A stretch of 64,000 nt of DNA from Mariniblastus sp. (GTDB taxonomy: Bacteria; Planctomycetota; Planctomycetia; Pirellulales; Pirellulaceae), in NCBI GenBank assembly GCA_022447555.1, contig JAKVBF010000001.1, forward strand, positions 25,560 through 89,559, read 5' to 3'. Each line of letters starts with the position of its first letter. The first letter of the stretch is position 1. Below are positions 9,041 to 17,737 of this stretch, in pieces. Below the pieces are notes generated by a model. That model worked only from the letters and a program-made list of their open reading frames with translations, was not told the DNA's origin and ran no database searches. Position numbers and translations under genes: made by a program.

Positions 9041-9901
9041 TTACTTCAATGTTTTCTTGCGGCCCAAAGGCATCATGACGCGTTCAATTCGCTTGCCGGC
9101 TTCGGCAACAATCGAGTCAATTTTATTGCGGAAATAGCTGTAAGCTACCATTGTCGGAATGGCGACCACCAAACCCAATAACGTGGTGATGAGAGCCTGT
9201 CCAATTCCACCAGCCAGCTGCCCGGGTCGCGCCATGCCGTCTAATGCTGCGATCGTTGTGAACGCTTCAATCATTCCCAATACAGTCCCCGTCAAACCGA
9301 GCATCGGTGCTACCGACCCGATAACGTTTAAAACCTCTGTACGCCGATATAATTGACTTGTTAAATCTTCACCAGCCTCCTCGACGGCCGAGCGGTATTC
9401 AGCAAAACCAAACTCACTACTTTGGTAGCGATTAAGCCCGGCCAAAATCACTTCGGTGGCTAAACTGTAATTCTCCGGATCGCGGCAGAAATCGACCGCC
9501 CGTTTGATATCACCGGCTAAGATCAGATCTTCGATCTCCCCCAAAACAGGTGCGGGCATCAAATGTTTTCGGCGAATCGAAACGAAATGCTCGATGATGA
9601 AATATGCGCTCACAACCGAAAGAAGTAAAATCACGCAGACAATCGCCACACCAAACGGGTTGCCAGCAAAAATCATTTCCAAGAGCGTTGGCTGCGAAGC
9701 GCCCTCGAACAAATCGACCGAATCCACCAGCAACTCTGGATCCGCCGTGATCTGGGGAGGCAATGCTTCTTGGCCAGTGACCCGACGGGGCGTAAGGCAA
9801 GTGATGAGTCCTGTAGAGATAAACAGGAACTCTAAGCAACATGAATGGAAAATCTTATGCAAAGATGGGACCTTTATTAAAGACTGCGGAAAGTGAATCA
9901 C
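9041..9901 (-). CDS. exbB: MotA/TolQ/ExbB family proton channel protein
   Basis: 286 aa. A cleavable-looking hydrophobic N-terminus (about 15-45) precedes a short periplasmic stretch. It is followed by the typical first channel helix (around 'NPFGVAIVCVILLLSVVSAYF'), a cytoplasmic loop, and two C-terminal helices with the conserved 'GSVAPMLGLTGTVLGMI' and 'GIGQALITTLLGLVVAIP' segments of the family. The GTG start at 9901 overlaps the upstream stop by 4 nt (GTGA), implying translational coupling. An ATG further in cannot be excluded. It forms the inner-membrane pentamer of an ExbB-ExbD proton motor together with the two downstream ExbD proteins. Confidence 0.92.
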   Translation of the reverse strand: MIHFPQSLIKVPSLHKIFHSCCLEFLFISTGLITCLTPRRVTGQEALPPQITADPELLVDSVDLFEGASQPTLLEMIFAGNPFGVAIVCVILLLSVVSAYFIIEHFVSIRRKHLMPAPVLGEIEDLILAGDIKRAVDFCRDPENYSLATEVILAGLNRYQSSEFGFAEYRSAVEEAGEDLTSQLYRRTEVLNVIGSVAPMLGLTGTVLGMIEAFTTIAALDGMARPGQLAGGIGQALITTLLGLVVAIPTMVAYSYFRNKIDSIVAEAGKRIERVMMPLGRKKTLK

Positions 9902-11097
9902 TGCTGATCTTCGGCCTTGACCCTACGTCCATGATACGTGTCAAAGTACTTGTCTAAAAGCTCGCGTTTGAGAATTTCCGCTTCTTCGACATTTCCAATT
10001 TGTTTGGCCACCAAGAAGGCCTGATAGAGCGAGGCAGACGCGATGTGCCGGTCAACCCCTTCACTGGCTGCGGCAATTTTTAAAAATAAAAGGGAGGCCC
10101 GATCAGAATCGGTCGGAATCCGCTGAGCAGCCAAAGCTAAAATGAAGTCCACTACGGTAGACTGCGAACGCGTCAGTCCAGCGCGCCACACAGGATATCG
10201 AAGGTCCTCAATACGCTCGCCGGCCTCGCCTTTTAATTCAAGTTGAGCCGCAAAAATGGGAGCCCAATTTGAGTCTTGCTCGGCCAACTGGCTTAACCAC
10301 TTTTCCGCCAACTCCTGCTCACCTCCACAAATTGCCAAAGCCGTCCCGTAAACCTTGCCGACCTGCTGTTCTCCAAGTCCCTGCTGCCGCAACAAAGACA
10401 ACTGCCTTCGAGCCGCTTCCGCGTCAAAAAAAATCGGGGTGATCAGCGGACTCAGCGCTTCACCCTTTGGTGAAACCATCAATTCGGCCCCTGGGGGCAG
10501 ACTGGAATCGAATGTAAATTTGTCCCTGACCTCTCTGGCTCGCAAAAAAGGCTGGACTGCCGCCGCCCGATCACCCGCATGCAACCGAGCGCGCATCGTC
10601 CCCAAAGAAATCAAATAGTCAAATCTCGCTTCCGCTAACGAGCTGGGCGGACCGTTTAATGTCTCGTACAAAGGCTCTACCAACTTGACCAGTGAGGCGA
10701 CGTCACCGATCGATAAACGATGCCGAATACGAAATAGGGGTAGGCCACGCGTTTTCAAAAAGCTGTCAAATGATTTCTGAGCTCCCTCCGTTCCAACTGC
10801 CCCTTCGGTTCCTACAGGCAGTGTTGCCTGCAAAACATCGTCCCAGTTAATTGTGGTTCCGTCGTTGAGATAAACTCCATGTTTATCAAATCGCTTGATT
10901 TCTGACTTCGGAATCTCCAAACTTCGCAACACCAAATTTGATTGCGCAAAACCATGATGACTGAGACTGACAACACCTAAAACCGTGAAGACAAAGAGAC
11001 ACCTGCTCGGGTACCACTTCGCTCCGAAATCCTGTCGAAGCCGCGAACGCGATACCCGAACGACTCCCCCAAACTCTGGCAATATCCTCATCGTCAA
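9898..11097 (-). CDS. Exported or membrane-anchored protein of unknown function
   Basis: 399 aa. The N-terminal 35 residues are basic and are followed by a hydrophobic segment ('CLFVFTVLGVVSLSHHGFA'), so the protein has a signal peptide, probably used from an internal start, or a signal anchor. The first mature segment ('DKHGVYLNDGTTINWDDVL') is beta-like and resembles the N-terminus of the 308-aa protein at the other end of the operon. The rest is helical. The stop overlaps the exbB start by 4 nt. No known family is recognised. It is probably an accessory of the ExbB/ExbD system. Confidence 0.72.
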   Translation of the reverse strand: MTMRILPEFGGVVRVSRSRLRQDFGAKWYPSRCLFVFTVLGVVSLSHHGFAQSNLVLRSLEIPKSEIKRFDKHGVYLNDGTTINWDDVLQATLPVGTEGAVGTEGAQKSFDSFLKTRGLPLFRIRHRLSIGDVASLVKLVEPLYETLNGPPSSLAEARFDYLISLGTMRARLHAGDRAAAVQPFLRAREVRDKFTFDSSLPPGAELMVSPKGEALSPLITPIFFDAEAARRQLSLLRQQGLGEQQVGKVYGTALAICGGEQELAEKWLSQLAEQDSNWAPIFAAQLELKGEAGERIEDLRYPVWRAGLTRSQSTVVDFILALAAQRIPTDSDRASLLFLKIAAASEGVDRHIASASLYQAFLVAKQIGNVEEAEILKRELLDKYFDTYHGRRVKAEDQQ

Positions 11098-11112
11098 AAA
11101 GGCCCCTGCCGT

Positions 11113-11598
11113 TTAGTATTCTATTTCAACCGCGAAATTGCGAAGGTCTGTATAAGCCGATGCTGCCAGAGTGTCCGCTATTTCAAAACCTTGACGCGTC
11201 AGTGAAAAATCCCTCTGCAAATGATGGATCACCAATCCCGACTGACACAATTGCCGAAAACCATCTAGAAATTTCATCGTTTCCCGGGGCGCATTTTTCT
11301 TCCGAAATAACAACCGACAATCTTCATCTACTTCCACGCAGATGGCCAACAAGCGATCGCTTGTATCAAAGGCCTCTGGATTACCCCGAAGGTCAAACAT
11401 GCCGCGATTACGCGCCAGCGACAAGAGTGCATTGGCGTAATCGTCTAGCTCGCTAATTGATGACGCAGCACCGCTCAGCGCTTGTCCACACAAGTCAGCA
11501 AACGCAGCAATCGTGGGCGCGCCACAACTCAGTTCAGACCAATTTGCACCGCTATTGCCGGTGGAATTCAGATTTCGAAGCAACATGTTTGCCACCAA
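11113..11598 (-). CDS. Small protein of unknown function at the head of the ExbB/ExbD operon
   Basis: 161 aa with no signal peptide or membrane helix. Largely helical in the first half ('ISELDDYANALLSLARNRGMFDL'), ending with short beta-like stretches. It contains five Cys residues without a spaced metal-binding pattern. It lies 15 nt upstream of the 399-aa gene on the same strand and is likely the first gene of the operon, although 132 nt separate it from the stop of the nuclease gene upstream. The conserved look (no biased composition, ORF bounded by operon spacing) supports a real gene. Function unknown. Confidence 0.6.
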   Translation of the reverse strand: MVANMLLRNLNSTGNSGANWSELSCGAPTIAAFADLCGQALSGAASSISELDDYANALLSLARNRGMFDLRGNPEAFDTSDRLLAICVEVDEDCRLLFRKKNAPRETMKFLDGFRQLCQSGLVIHHLQRDFSLTRQGFEIADTLAASAYTDLRNFAVEIEY

Positions 11599-11730
11599 AT
11601 GAAAATGGACTAAATATGAAACAATTTAAACCTCAGGTCGTTTTTTCAACATCTTCGCAACCCAACAGTAGGACCCTTGGTCGGAACGAACCGCCTGCAA
11701 AACGTCTTCGTTGCAACCAAAATTGAGTCG

Positions 11731-13140
11731 CTAGAGAGCGACGGTTTGCCCGCGCTCCGGAATCAACACGGGGCCTATCCCACTTTTATCCAAAAGTTGC
11801 TTGAAGGGCTGGGCGCTATCCATTTCGCAATGAACCAGAGCGATTTTTTCAAGGTCTCCTTCTTCCGCCATCGCCTGCGCCCAATTAAAAAGCTCGCTCT
11901 GGTCCGCATGTCCGCTACTGCTCTCCAAACGTCGGATCTGAGCCCGCGCTTCATAGGGCTGGCCGAATATTTTTATGATGTCAAGCGATTGATCAAGCAG
12001 GATTCGACCCAAGGTATGAGGTGCCTGGAACCCTGTGAATAATATAATCGTCTCTGGTTGTTCAATGTTGTTTTTCAAATGGTGCAAAATTCGACCCGAC
12101 TCGCACATTCCCGACGCGCTAATAACCACACAAGGTTCCCTTAGCTGATTGATTGCTTTCGATAGTTCTACGTTGCGAACGTAGTACAGGTCATGAAAGG
12201 CTAAGGGATCCTCATCCTCTTCGATCATGATCTGCTCTAGCATTTCATCGTCGTAGCATTCAACATGCTCTCGAAAGACATTGGTTGCATTGACTGCGAG
12301 CGGACTGTCGACAAACACCTTCATCTTCGGTAATTCACCAGCTTCGGCCAACAGATTTAATCGATAAACGATCTCTTGGGTCCTGCCGACTGAAAAAGCC
12401 GGAATGATGAGCTTTCCTCCCGATTGATGAGCGTCCATCGCGGCTTCGAGCAGCACCTGCTTGGCATCGCCACCCTTGGGATGTAAGCGATTTCCATAGG
12501 TCGCCTCCATAATGATCATGTTGGCTCCGGGGATCGTCACCGGGTCTTTGAGTATCGGCATATCGGGGCGACCGATATCTCCGCTGAAAACCAGTTTGAA
12601 AGGAGACTGTCCCGGACGCTGCATTTCCAACTCAACCATCGCAGCGCCTAACATGTGCCCAGCTACGTGAAAACGACACTGCATTCCAGGAGTCGGCTCA
12701 AAGTTTGTATCGTAACCGATTGGTCGAAACTGTTTGATCGCTGCGACCGCATGTTCTTGCTCGTACAACGGCGTGAATGGCTTCTCATTGTTTTTTTTTC
12801 GTTTCCGATTGACGTACTTGACGTCACTCTGCTGGATTTTAGCGCTATCTAGGAGTAAATAAACCGCTAGATCGCGTGTGGCGGAAGTGGCATAAATAGG
12901 CCCTTTGAATCCACTTCGCACCAGTGAGGGAAGGTTGCCGCTGTGATCAATATGGGCGTGGGATAAAATCACGGCGTCAATCTCGGAACCCTCAAATGGT
13001 AGGTCTCGGTTCCGTTTGAAGGCATCGCGACGACGGCCTTGAAACAGACCGCAATCAAGCAAGATTTTCTTCCCCTGATAATGCACGAGATGCATCGATC
13101 CGGTCACCGTTTGTGCAGCGCCCCAAAACTGAACAATCAT
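11731..13140 (-). CDS. Metallo-beta-lactamase/beta-CASP ribonuclease (CPSF73-like)
   Basis: 469 aa from ATG 13140; the track start at 13209 adds a Cys/Phe-rich stretch before the conserved 'MIVQFWGAAQTVTGSMH' N-terminus. The metallo-beta-lactamase metal motif 'LSHAHIDHSG' is present, along with 'DCGLFQG' and a 'FSGDIGR' motif. The beta-CASP region includes 'VISASGMCESGRILHHL', and the C-terminus has 'SSSGHADQSEL' supplying the last His. This is the bacterial YSH1/CPSF-like family, predicted Zn-dependent RNA endo- or exonucleases in the cytosol. It is transcribed alone or with efp upstream (226 nt gap). The exact substrate is not predictable. Confidence 0.9.
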   Translation of the reverse strand: MIVQFWGAAQTVTGSMHLVHYQGKKILLDCGLFQGRRRDAFKRNRDLPFEGSEIDAVILSHAHIDHSGNLPSLVRSGFKGPIYATSATRDLAVYLLLDSAKIQQSDVKYVNRKRKKNNEKPFTPLYEQEHAVAAIKQFRPIGYDTNFEPTPGMQCRFHVAGHMLGAAMVELEMQRPGQSPFKLVFSGDIGRPDMPILKDPVTIPGANMIIMEATYGNRLHPKGGDAKQVLLEAAMDAHQSGGKLIIPAFSVGRTQEIVYRLNLLAEAGELPKMKVFVDSPLAVNATNVFREHVECYDDEMLEQIMIEEDEDPLAFHDLYYVRNVELSKAINQLREPCVVISASGMCESGRILHHLKNNIEQPETIILFTGFQAPHTLGRILLDQSLDIIKIFGQPYEARAQIRRLESSSGHADQSELFNWAQAMAEEGDLEKIALVHCEMDSAQPFKQLLDKSGIGPVLIPERGQTVAL

Positions 13141-13366
13141 GGTAAGGTCCCATATTAGGTAGAATGAGAAACAATTGGTTATCGCAGCAAACGTCCCCGC
13201 CCAGCACATACGAATCGGTCAAAAACGCGAAACCCATTGTGAATCAGCGACCTGATCTGATCGCCGAGACTCACATGATTTGACAGCGAACGATACACTC
13301 TTTCGCCCTCCGAAACCTTCGTCAAAGCACCTGCTTCGTAGCCGCAAGAATCAAGCCTTAGCAAAC

Positions 13367-13933
13367 CTACGATTTAACCCTCTCGACGTATTCTCCGGTC
13401 CGAGTATCGATTCGGATGATGTCACCCATGTTTACAAAAATCGGCGTAGGGAATTCTCCACCCGTTTCCACTTTGACCGGCTTGGTCACGTTCGTTGACG
13501 TGTCTCCCTTAGCTCCCGGCTCGCAATACTCCACTTTGAGCTCAACGTGATTTGGGGGTGTCATGATGATTGGGTTACTGTTAAACAGCGTCATCTGACA
13601 ATTCATTCCGTCTTTCAGATATCTCCAATCATCACCCACTTGCTCCGCCGCCAATTCATACTGATCATAGGTTTCACTGTTCATGAAGACAAACGTATCT
13701 CCCTGGCGGTACAGGTATTGGACTGAGACCTCCATCACATCGGCCTCTTCCAATGTATCCCCACCTTTGTAGGTCCGCTGCAGAGTCGTTCCTCTCACGA
13801 GGTTCTTGAGTTTACATTTGTAAAGAGCGTTGCCTTTGCCCGGTTTTACAAAGTTCATCTCCGTCATCAGGTATGGCTCACCATCAATTTGAACTTTGAG
13901 TCCCTTGCGAAAATCGTTGGTTTTGTAGGCCAC
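13367..13933 (-). CDS. efp: Translation elongation factor P
   Basis: 188 aa, full length, with all three EF-P domains: the KOW-like N-domain ('MAYKTNDFRKGLKVQIDGEP'), the OB domain and the C-terminal OB domain ending 'GDIIRIDTRTGEYVERVKS'. The modification loop reads 'VKPGKGNA', placing the modifiable lysine at Lys33 (equivalent to E. coli Lys34). EF-P relieves ribosome stalling at polyproline stretches. The divergently transcribed neighbour encodes an EpmB-like beta-lysine-forming enzyme, so this EF-P is probably beta-lysylated. EpmA is not in this window. Confidence 0.97.
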   Translation of the reverse strand: MAYKTNDFRKGLKVQIDGEPYLMTEMNFVKPGKGNALYKCKLKNLVRGTTLQRTYKGGDTLEEADVMEVSVQYLYRQGDTFVFMNSETYDQYELAAEQVGDDWRYLKDGMNCQMTLFNSNPIIMTPPNHVELKVEYCEPGAKGDTSTNVTKPVKVETGGEFPTPIFVNMGDIIRIDTRTGEYVERVKS

Positions 13934-14116
13934 TTTATTCTGTCCTGCTTAATGGTTCATGGGCGGTTGTGAAAAACTTCGCGACGGGGACACTGTTCCT
14001 GCGGCGAAAATCTACTATTTTGGAAGAAGGCCAATTCTATCCAAAAAATCGACCGTTGTCGGCGCCGAACGGGCGTCATTTTCTCAAGCAAACGCTGGTG
14101 TTTTCATAGGTTTTTC

Positions 14117-15133
14117 ATGGTCCAACCAATAACTAGAGACATGATCGACCTAAAAACCGATCTGACGTGGCAACAGCATATGAAAAATGCCATTCGAACC
14201 TCTCAGGGTTTAGCCTCGGCGTTGGATCTGCCGCTGTCCGAAATTGCCTCCGGTGACGCGACTCAACCGTTTCCACTATTCGCTCCCCTGCCCTTCGTCT
14301 CCCGAATGGAACCGGGAAATATCGAAGACCCTCTTCTACGTCAAGTATTACCTGTCGCAGAGGAAAAAATCCAAGCCGAAGGGTATCTGAAAGACCCGCT
14401 AAAGGAGGATCAATTCTCTATTTCCCCCGGTTTACTGCACAAATATGATTCGCGAGCGCTGATGATTATCAACGGTACCTGCGCGATACATTGTCGTTAT
14501 TGTTTTCGCCGAAATTTTCCCTATCAGGAATCGTTACAGTCAACCGGTGATTGGGACCGAGCCATTCAGCAGATCGAGTCCGACGTATCCGTTCACGAGA
14601 TTATCCTTTCCGGCGGGGATCCTCTCACGGTGGTCGATGATCGGTTGACTGAACTGGTGCAACGTCTCGATCAGATCCAGCATTTACAACGACTCAGAAT
14701 TCATACTCGTTTGCCGATCGTCATTCCACAGCGTATCACTGGGGATTTGATTGAGACGATCAACGAAACCAGAATGGCGATCACCATCGTGGTTCATGCC
14801 AATCACGCCAACGAAGTTGACGAATCCGTTGCCCATCACTTGGGACGTCTCTCTCAAACTCGGGCAACCGTTCTGAATCAATCCGTTTTACTGCGTGGCA
14901 TCAACGATGATCCGAGTGAGCTAATCGAGTTAAGCCAGCGTTTGATCGCGTGCGGGACAGTACCTTACTATCTGCATCAACTGGATCCGGTGATCGGCGC
15001 TCAGCACTTTCATGTTCCGATCCAGCAAGGGCGCGAAATCATCAAGGAAATGCGAACCCGTATTTCAGGTTATTTGGTCCCACGCTACGTTCAGGAGAGA
15101 CCCGGGCAGCCCAATAAAACTCCGCTCGAATGA
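14117..15133 (+). CDS. epmB: EF-P beta-lysylation protein EpmB (lysine 2,3-aminomutase-like radical SAM)
   Basis: 338 aa, close to E. coli EpmB in length and much shorter than catabolic lysine 2,3-aminomutases. The radical SAM cluster motif is 'CAIHCRYC' (CxxxCxxC), followed by the 'SGGDPL' SAM-binding motif and 'HTRLPIVIPQRIT'. The enzyme converts (S)-alpha-lysine to (R)-beta-lysine, which EpmA attaches to the EF-P lysine. It faces efp head-to-head across a 183-nt spacer, which strongly supports the EpmB assignment over a catabolic aminomutase. The ATG at 14117 is used. Confidence 0.92.
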   Translation: MVQPITRDMIDLKTDLTWQQHMKNAIRTSQGLASALDLPLSEIASGDATQPFPLFAPLPFVSRMEPGNIEDPLLRQVLPVAEEKIQAEGYLKDPLKEDQFSISPGLLHKYDSRALMIINGTCAIHCRYCFRRNFPYQESLQSTGDWDRAIQQIESDVSVHEIILSGGDPLTVVDDRLTELVQRLDQIQHLQRLRIHTRLPIVIPQRITGDLIETINETRMAITIVVHANHANEVDESVAHHLGRLSQTRATVLNQSVLLRGINDDPSELIELSQRLIACGTVPYYLHQLDPVIGAQHFHVPIQQGREIIKEMRTRISGYLVPRYVQERPGQPNKTPLE

Positions 15134-15179
15134 AGCCAACTTACCCAGACAATTACCTTTCCCGCGACCGATTGAGACA

Positions 15180-15968
15180 TCAGGAAAAAAGGTTGTCCAA
15201 GTACTCGATCGACTGGGCACATTGAGTCGCGCATTCGCTTTCACTGTCTCGCTCAATCGTGATATATCCGGAATAGCCATTTTCTTCTAGGACCCCCAAC
15301 AGACCTGGCATATCCACCGAACCCCGCCCAAGCTGCACCTCGAGGCCACGGCCAAGTGCCAAATCTCTCACGGCATCCCTCGCGCGAAAATTCATGACAT
15401 GACTCCCCAAGGCCTTGAGCGAGTCCTCCGCCGAAAACCCGTTGATGATAATCTCACCCGGATCAAAATCGACACCGAGAGTCATCGGAGGTAACGAATC
15501 CATCAAGCCCTTTAGGCGATCTCCATCCTCCGACGCCGTTCGCGCTGCCAGCCATGCTCCAGCCCGCTGACTGTGAACCCCAATATCGGTTAGGGCCTGC
15601 ACCATCGTCTGTCGCCGATCATCGGACGGATCCTCCGGGACTCGACCGATCCGATTGGTGACAACAGTTGCCCCCAGTTGATAAGCCATGTCGATCGCAT
15701 TCTTGGTAGCGTCAATTCGACGCTCCAAATCCTCCGAGTCATCGTATCCACGACGGGTCGGGAAATGAATGGCTGAAACATTCAAACCTAAATCCGTCAA
15801 CATTTTCTTGAGGTGTCGAACACCCGTACGGGTCAATTCTGAGGGGCGTAACTCAGTCCGAGCATTGATTTCCACACCCTCAGCACCGATCGCTGCTGCG
15901 GTAGCCAAGGCTTTCTTCAATGGCTGCCTGAGACTCTCCAGACAAAGGCCTTTTTTTAGCTTTAACAT
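15180..15968 (-). CDS. Sugar phosphate isomerase/epimerase-like TIM-barrel protein
   Basis: 262 aa. The layout is that of the xylose-isomerase-like TIM barrel (AP endonuclease family 2): 'IGAEGVEINAR' (strand 2), 'LNVSAIHFPTRRG' (strand 3), 'TVVTNRIGRVP', 'GVDFDPGEIIINGF', 'FRARDAVRDLALGRG' and the terminal 'GYSGYITIERDSE'. The last Glu and the Asp in 'GVDFDPG' are probable metal ligands. Family members isomerise or epimerise sugars and inositols; the substrate here is not predictable. Convergent with epmB (46-nt gap) and divergent from the Nif3-like gene. Confidence 0.82.
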   Translation of the reverse strand: MLKLKKGLCLESLRQPLKKALATAAAIGAEGVEINARTELRPSELTRTGVRHLKKMLTDLGLNVSAIHFPTRRGYDDSEDLERRIDATKNAIDMAYQLGATVVTNRIGRVPEDPSDDRRQTMVQALTDIGVHSQRAGAWLAARTASEDGDRLKGLMDSLPPMTLGVDFDPGEIIINGFSAEDSLKALGSHVMNFRARDAVRDLALGRGLEVQLGRGSVDMPGLLGVLEENGYSGYITIERDSESECATQCAQSIEYLDNLFS

Positions 15969-16085
15969 GTCATTCCTACCTTACCAGATCCACTTTGGCT
16001 TCCATCGTATGTTACATTCCTATTTTATTGAATTGGCCACACCTGCATGGCCTTGATGATTGCCTTATTAGGACAATTGAATTTC

Positions 16086-16877
16086 ATGACTTCGATTCAA
16101 GATATCTGCGATTTTCTTGACTGGTTTGCTCCGCAACGATTGGCTGAGGAATGGGATAATGTGGGCCTTTTAGTAGGCGATCGCAATTCCACCGCCAACC
16201 GCGTGATGACCTGTCTGACCATCACGCCCGCCAGTGCGGCAGAGGCCATTAACAAGGGCTGCGACCTGATCGTTAGCCATCACCCACTACCTTTTCAGCC
16301 GCTCAAAAAAATCACCGCCGACGCAATCTCCACCCGAATGTTGTTGGATCTCATTCGAGCCGAAGTCGCGGTCTACAGTCCCCACACGGGATTCGATTCA
16401 GCAGCTCATGGGATCAACCAATCATTGGCCGAATTGGTCGGCATGGAGAATCCCAAGCCCATCATCCCCATCCCCAACGATCCCGACGAGCTGGGCTCAG
16501 GCCGAATCGGGGACCTTAACCCATCCATTTCGCTTGCCGAACTCGTTGACCGATTGAAAGCGTCCTTATCCGTTGGGCATGTTGGGGTCGTGGGCCAAAT
16601 GGATGCCACAACTCATCGGATCGCATTGGCATGTGGCAGTGGTGGCACTTTTTTGGAGTCGGCAAGGCAACTAGGCTGCGACACCTTCGTGACAGGCGAA
16701 GCCAATTTTCACACCTGCCTGGAAGCCGAAGCAACCAATACCAACCTGATCCTTTTGGGACATTATGCGAGCGAACGATTTGCCTTGGAAAGGTTGGCGA
16801 GCGAACTTGGAAAACAGTTTCCAGAGGTCGATTCCTGGCCTAGCGTTCAAGAGTCCGACCCCCTGAAAAGATACTAA
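16086..16877 (+). CDS. Nif3-like dinuclear metal-centre protein (YbgI/DUF34 family)
   Basis: 263 aa from ATG 16086 ('MTSIQDICDFLDWFAPQRLA'), matching the conserved N-terminus; the track start adds 13 non-conserved residues. The signature 'EEWDNVGLLVGD', the metal ligands in 'VSHHPLPFQ', 'SPHTGFDSA' and the C-terminal 'LLGHYASERFALE' are all present. The family forms hexameric toroids with two metals per subunit. The molecular function remains poorly defined (proposed GTP cyclohydrolase-like or metal-insertion roles). Followed by a glycosyltransferase gene 109 nt downstream on the same strand. Confidence 0.93.
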   Translation: MTSIQDICDFLDWFAPQRLAEEWDNVGLLVGDRNSTANRVMTCLTITPASAAEAINKGCDLIVSHHPLPFQPLKKITADAISTRMLLDLIRAEVAVYSPHTGFDSAAHGINQSLAELVGMENPKPIIPIPNDPDELGSGRIGDLNPSISLAELVDRLKASLSVGHVGVVGQMDATTHRIALACGSGGTFLESARQLGCDTFVTGEANFHTCLEAEATNTNLILLGHYASERFALERLASELGKQFPEVDSWPSVQESDPLKRY

Positions 16878-16986
16878 TTTTTAGGATTTTTCGGGCCTTA
16901 ACTGGTCAGATTCCAGTTTGCGTTGACCCCCCGTCAACGGTCTCTAGAATGTGGAGACCCTTTCATCCGACAGTTGGATTTTTTCA

Positions 16987-17727
16987 ATGCCAAACAAATA
17001 TTTAACGGCCCTTCCCGTTTTCAACGAAGTTCATTCTGTCGAGTCAGTTTTGGATGAAGTGACTCGATTCAGCCCCAACGTCCTTGTTGTAGATGACGGT
17101 TCAACCGACGGCACATCGGATAAATTAACCTCGCGAGAGGATATTCTACTGGTAACACACCGAGCGAACCGTGGCTATGGAGCAGCCCTGAACACCGCGT
17201 TTAAATATGCAATCGACAACAACTATGAATTTCTGACCACGATCGATTGTGACGGCCAGCACGAACCTCAACGGATTCAGCAATTTGTGACCGCTTGTCA
17301 GAATACCGGCGCCGATATCGTGTCGGGTAGTCGATACTTGAAATCGTTTGAAAGTGATACACCCCCACCCCAACAACGGCGTCGCATCAATCACGCCATC
17401 ACCCACACCTTGAATCAAAAACTGGGACTAGGGCTGACCGACGCTTTTTGTGGATTCAAGGCCTACCGGGTAGAGGCACTCGGTCGTTTGAATCTGACGG
17501 AAACAGGTTATGCGATGCCCCTTGAACTTTGGGTCCAGGCTGCTTGCCACAATTTATCCGTTGTGGAGGTTGCGGTACCGCTGATTTACCTGGATGAAAC
17601 TCGCTCGTTTGGTGGTAAATTAGATGACGCTAATATTCGAATTGCATACTACAATGATGTGATGAATCGAAGCTTTGCAGCCTTACCAGAAAACTGCCCA
17701 AAACTGTTAGGTGATCGTGTTGGATGA
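16987..17727 (+). CDS. Family 2 glycosyltransferase (dolichol-phosphate mannosyltransferase-like)
   Basis: 246 aa from ATG 16987 ('MPNKYLTALPVFNE'); the track start adds 12 residues before the conserved GT-A N-terminus. Motifs are 'ALPVFNE', the nucleotide-binding 'VVDDGSTDGT', and 'IDCDGQHEP' for the DxD-type metal site. 'GFKAYRVEAL' and 'MPLELWVQA' are typical of the DPM1-like branch. No C-terminal membrane helix is present, so it is cytosolic or peripheral. It would transfer a sugar from a nucleotide donor to a lipid or glycan acceptor. The next gene begins about 10 nt downstream. Confidence 0.9.
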   Translation: MPNKYLTALPVFNEVHSVESVLDEVTRFSPNVLVVDDGSTDGTSDKLTSREDILLVTHRANRGYGAALNTAFKYAIDNNYEFLTTIDCDGQHEPQRIQQFVTACQNTGADIVSGSRYLKSFESDTPPPQQRRRINHAITHTLNQKLGLGLTDAFCGFKAYRVEALGRLNLTETGYAMPLELWVQAACHNLSVVEVAVPLIYLDETRSFGGKLDDANIRIAYYNDVMNRSFAALPENCPKLLGDRVG

Positions 17728-17737
17728 AAGTGCGACG

